From NCBI GenBank assembly GCA_028868535.1, contig JAGWUH010000006.1, positions 50,651-114,650 on the forward strand: a DNA stretch of 64,000 nucleotides, read 5' to 3'. Positions 61,488 through 64,000 of the stretch are shown here, piece after piece. The translations under genes and the position numbers were made by a program. The stretch's first letter is position 1. Each line of letters starts with the position of its first letter. The notes under the pieces were generated by a model. It worked only from the letters and a program-made list of their open reading frames with translations, was not told where the DNA came from and searched no databases. Source of the stretch: Sphingomonadales bacterium. Its GTDB lineage: Bacteria; Pseudomonadota; Alphaproteobacteria; Sphingomonadales; Sphingomonadaceae.

Positions 61488-62525
61488 ATGGCCGGGGATG
61501 CACAGGGTTCGGACGGAAGCGCGGACTTCGCCTATGGGCGGGATGACGGCGGGACGCTGCAACTGACGTTGGCGATCTTCGCCGACGATGCCGACTTGCG
61601 GGCCGAACTGCGCGAGGACGCGCTGGCGACGGGGTTTCGGGTGACGCGCGTCGATGGGCTGGATGCGCTGTTCGGCGATATGGCGAGAGGGTTGGCCGAC
61701 ATCGTCCTGGTCGATTGCCCGGTGGTGGAGGCGGGCGCGATGGCGGGGCTGGCCGAGCTCGACATGCGCGCGGCGCGGATCGGCATGGGGTTGATCGTTT
61801 CGACCAGCATCGTCTCGCTGGACACGGTGTTCGGCTGCCTCGACCAGTCGAGCCCGCAGATCCTGGTGGCGCCGAGCCGGGCCGACCGGATGCTGGCGCT
61901 GGGGCGGGCGCTGGCGCTGCAGCCGGGGCGCGTGCGCGAGCTTTCCGAAGCGGACCGGGCGGTGCTGATGCGGTTGAGCGACCAGGTCAGCGAGATCGGC
62001 GCGCGGCTCGAGGCGCTCAAGGCGGCGAGCGAGGCCGGGGACGGGGCAGCCTCCGGGCGCGACGGGAGTGCGGCCGGAGACAGGGACGACGTGCGGACGG
62101 CGGAAGCGCCGAGCGCATTCCGTTTCGCCTCCGCGCCGCCGCTGGACCGGATCGAGCGGGGCGGTGCGGTTCCGGCACTGCCGCCGGCACGGCTGGTGCG
62201 GGCGGCGATCCGCCAGCGCCAGGCCCGGGGCCGGTTCCTGCCGGCCGAGTTGTTCGCCGATCCGGCGTGGGACATGCTGCTGGACCTGACCGCGGCGCAG
62301 GGGGAGGGGACGAGGGTTTCGGTGACCAGCCTGTGCATCGCATCGGGCGTGCCGGTGACGACGGCGCTGCGGTGGATCGCGCTGATGACCGAGATGGGGC
62401 TGTTGCGCCGCGAGGTCGACCTGGACGACCGGCGCCGGGCGTTCATCCTGCTCAGCGACAAGGCTATCGAGGGCATGGCGCGGTATTTCGCGGCGGTGGG
62501 CAAGGAGCGGGCGCCGGTACTGTAA
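61488..62525 (+). CDS. Winged-helix regulator with degenerate receiver-like N-terminus
   Basis: This protein has 345 residues from ATG 61488, which has GGGAGGG at the right distance; upstream in-frame starts run into the tandem repeat. The first 120 residues read TLAIFADDADLRAELREDAL, IVLVDCPVVEAGAMAGLAEL and GLIVSTSIVSLDTVFGCLDQ, resembling a CheY-like receiver with an Asp in VLVDCP but without the full acidic pocket. A charged linker follows. The C-terminus VTSLCIASGVPVTTALRWIA then LLRREVDLDDRRRAFILLSD is a MarR-like winged helix. It is probably a DNA-binding protein that does not depend on a histidine kinase. Function unknown; such proteins recur in sphingomonads. Confidence 0.75.
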   Translation: MAGDAQGSDGSADFAYGRDDGGTLQLTLAIFADDADLRAELREDALATGFRVTRVDGLDALFGDMARGLADIVLVDCPVVEAGAMAGLAELDMRAARIGMGLIVSTSIVSLDTVFGCLDQSSPQILVAPSRADRMLALGRALALQPGRVRELSEADRAVLMRLSDQVSEIGARLEALKAASEAGDGAASGRDGSAAGDRDDVRTAEAPSAFRFASAPPLDRIERGGAVPALPPARLVRAAIRQRQARGRFLPAELFADPAWDMLLDLTAAQGEGTRVSVTSLCIASGVPVTTALRWIALMTEMGLLRREVDLDDRRRAFILLSDKAIEGMARYFAAVGKERAPVL

Positions 62526-63095
62526 GCGGCGGCAGGCGCGCGGACAGCGATGCGGCCGCGGAGGGGTGGCGGCGGAGCGTGCGGGGCAGCTTGAACCGGT
62601 TCGGCGGAAGGCCTGCGGCGAGGGGTGAGGGACGAGCGTGATGCGAGCGTCGCGAGATGCGCACGCGGGCGGCTGGCACGGCGGCTGGGGGCGCGGGCAG
62701 CCGGGCGGGAGATGCTGCTGGCGTTTACCGGGGCGTGATCGCGGGTTGAGGATCGCGGGATCGCGGGATCGCGGGGAATGGACGGCGGGCTGGTCATGGG
62801 GAGCGCGGGGTTCGGGTGACAACAGGCGTCGGGCGAGGCCTGCCCTTTGCAGGAAAGCTGGCGCGAACCCCGGATCGGAGGAGAAAGGCCGGATGGCGTG
62901 TTTCGGCGGGCAGGCCTGAGGCGCGAGGGCGCAGACGGGCAGGGCTTGAGGCTGCGTACGAGGCGGGCGGGCGTCGCGCGGGGGTGGCACCGTCGGCAGG
63001 GCGGGAGGCGGGCCGCATGGTCGAGCGGGCGGGACCGGGGAAACGAACGGGGCGTTGGCGGTTGAATCGGGGACTCATCCTACGAGGGCAGTTTC
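62526..63095. other. 570-base gene-less stretch before Ku
   Basis: I find no credible gene. Open frames here (for example 62638-62919) have low complexity with many Gly, Arg and Trp and no family marks. The stretch contains three tandem copies of the 8-bp unit GATCGCGG (62751-62775) with one more copy at 62737. The sequence is very GC-rich throughout; no clear promoter for Ku was recognised. Confidence 0.5.
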
Positions 63096-64000
63096 ATGGC
63101 AGCGCGCGCGTATTGGCAGGGGCAGATCAGGCTGGCGCTGGTCTCGATTCCGGTCGAGGTCTATCCGGCGACGCGTTCCGGAGCCTCGATTTCGTTTCGG
63201 CAGATCCACGAGCCGACCGGCAAGCCGATCCATTACGAGAAGGTCGTTGCCGGGGTCGGGCCGGTGGACCGCGACGAGATCCTGAAGGGCTACGAGGTTT
63301 CGCGCGGGCACTATGTGCTGCTGGAGGACGACGAGATCGAGGCGGTGAAGATCGAAAGCCGCAAGACGCTCGACCTGGTCCAGTTCGTTCGGGCCAGCGA
63401 TATCGACGTGCTCTACTTCGAGAAGCCGTACTTCGTGGTGCCGGCGGACGACCTGGCGGAAGAAGCCTATGTCGTGCTGCGCGAGGCGTTGAAGGAGGCG
63501 GGCAAGGTGGCGCTGGGCCAGCTTTCCGTGCGCGGGCGCGAGCAACTCGTGGCGCTGAAGCCGTGCGGCAAGGGGATCGTGCTCGAGCTGTTGCGCTATG
63601 CCGACGAGGTGCAGAAGGCACGGACGGCCTTTGCCGACATTCCCGATACCCGTGCCGATCCCGAGCTGCTGGAACTGGCGACGACGCTGATCGACAAGAA
63701 GACCGCGCCGTTCCGTCCGGACGAGTTTCATGATCGCTATGTCGATGCGCTGCGGCGGCTGGTCGACAAGAAGGTCAAGGCGCGCGGCGAGAAGGTGCTG
63801 GAGGATGTTTCCGAGCCGACGGCGCCGCGCGGCGGCAACATCATCGACCTGATGTCGGCGCTGAAGCGCTCGGTCCAGGGCGGCGGCGATGCCGACGATG
63901 CCGAGGACGACGACGAAGCCGACGGTGACGGCGCGCCGGCGCGGGCGCGCGGGGCGTCGCGCGGCACCGGCAAGGCGCGGCGGTCGGCGGCGCGTCCGGC
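63096..64000 (+). CDS. ku: Non-homologous end-joining protein Ku, 3' end missing
   Basis: The visible 301 residues form a bacterial Ku homodimer subunit, which binds DNA double-strand ends and recruits the ligase LigD. RAYWQGQIRLALVSIPVEVY is the family's first strand. SFRQIHEPTGKPIHYEKVVA and VDRDEILKGYEVSRGHYVLL follow in order, and the beta-barrel ring ends with ELATTLIDKKTAPFRPDEFH. After about residue 230 the chain turns into an acidic and Lys/Arg-rich tail (DADDAEDDDEADGDGAPARA) like the C-terminal extensions that bind DNA or LigD. The frame is still open at the window end. ligD is not seen here. The start lies 16 bases after a CTACGAGG stretch. Confidence 0.93.
   Translation, partial: MAARAYWQGQIRLALVSIPVEVYPATRSGASISFRQIHEPTGKPIHYEKVVAGVGPVDRDEILKGYEVSRGHYVLLEDDEIEAVKIESRKTLDLVQFVRASDIDVLYFEKPYFVVPADDLAEEAYVVLREALKEAGKVALGQLSVRGREQLVALKPCGKGIVLELLRYADEVQKARTAFADIPDTRADPELLELATTLIDKKTAPFRPDEFHDRYVDALRRLVDKKVKARGEKVLEDVSEPTAPRGGNIIDLMSALKRSVQGGGDADDAEDDDEADGDGAPARARGASRGTGKARRSAARP

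Noticed and set aside
62638..62919. 93-residue open frame before ku
   Set aside because: Rich in Gly, Arg and Trp with repeat-derived segments, no ribosome binding site and no family marks.

Overview
The window looks like chromosomal DNA of a high-GC alphaproteobacterium, most likely Sphingomonadales (Novosphingobium or Sphingomonas type). This rests on gene order and protein style: argH / small lipoprotein / lysA, pyrE-pdxJ-acpS-lepB, hemC-hemD divergent from tsaD-gpsA, hisZ-purA, and the circularly permuted ATP-grasp / alpha-E / transglutaminase / Anbu set. It also rests on the many acyl-CoA, CoA-transferase, SnoaL, luciferase-like and TauD genes typical of that order. No rRNA, tRNA, CRISPR array or insertion sequence was recognised. 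The first gene lacks its start and the last gene (Ku) lacks its end.

Layout. 1-5060 is a catabolic patch: a DUF7064-like protein, a cytochrome P450, a TetR regulator and two overlapping acyl-CoA dehydrogenases, with a perfect 9-bp inverted repeat around a -35 box between the regulator and the dehydrogenases. 5247-10300 holds a soluble globin-coupled chemoreceptor, a TlpA-like lipoprotein and argH-lptM-lysA, with two tandem copies of a 45-bp palindromic repeat before lysA. 10337-11446 carries a HigB/HigA-type toxin-antitoxin pair and an orphan relative of the antitoxin. 11447-12577 is a hairpin-rich leader followed by a siroheme synthase gene that keeps a worn remnant of the methyltransferase domain. 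12697-14761 is a compact unit I do not recognise: a 48-residue acidic peptide with a strong ribosome binding site, a 10-bp intercistronic hairpin, then two overlapping genes for apparently related proteins, one with cupin-like histidines. This is the best candidate here for an undescribed system.

14763-20115 is a minus-strand housekeeping operon (pyrE, pdxJ, acpS, lepB, AI-2E family permease, DUF3089 hydrolase, ruvX) coupled by stop/start overlaps. 20353-23111 encodes cytochrome c oxidase subunits II and I and ends in a clear intrinsic terminator, with no subunit III or assembly genes after it. 23211-30068 holds haem synthesis (hemC, hemD and a membrane-anchored partner), tsaD, gpsA, a flippase and an anchored helix-hairpin-helix protein. 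30135-31252 is an accessory island: a three-gene operon (DUF4357-like protein, HI1419-type toxin, HI1420-type antitoxin) behind a promoter whose -10 box lies inside a perfect 15-bp palindrome. uvrB follows.

33545-38243 is a set of small metabolic genes. 38350-42409 is the Anbu proteasome-like operon. 42396-50514 mixes a luciferase-like oxidoreductase, moaD-moaE, rplU-rpmA, a GNAT, a ferritin-like hydrolase with a divergent TetR gene, ygfZ and a dihydroorotase-like amidohydrolase with an unusual metal site. 50544-57197 is a seven-gene plus-strand catabolic cluster of unknown substrate (isochorismatase-like hydrolase, MaoC/FAS1-like dehydratase, two class III CoA-transferases, a hydroxyisobutyrate dehydrogenase-like enzyme, SMP-30, a flavin-binding protein). 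57265-64000 returns to core genes (hisZ, purA, an L,D-transpeptidase), a two-domain winged-helix regulator behind a 12-bp tandem repeat, and the start of the Ku end-joining gene.
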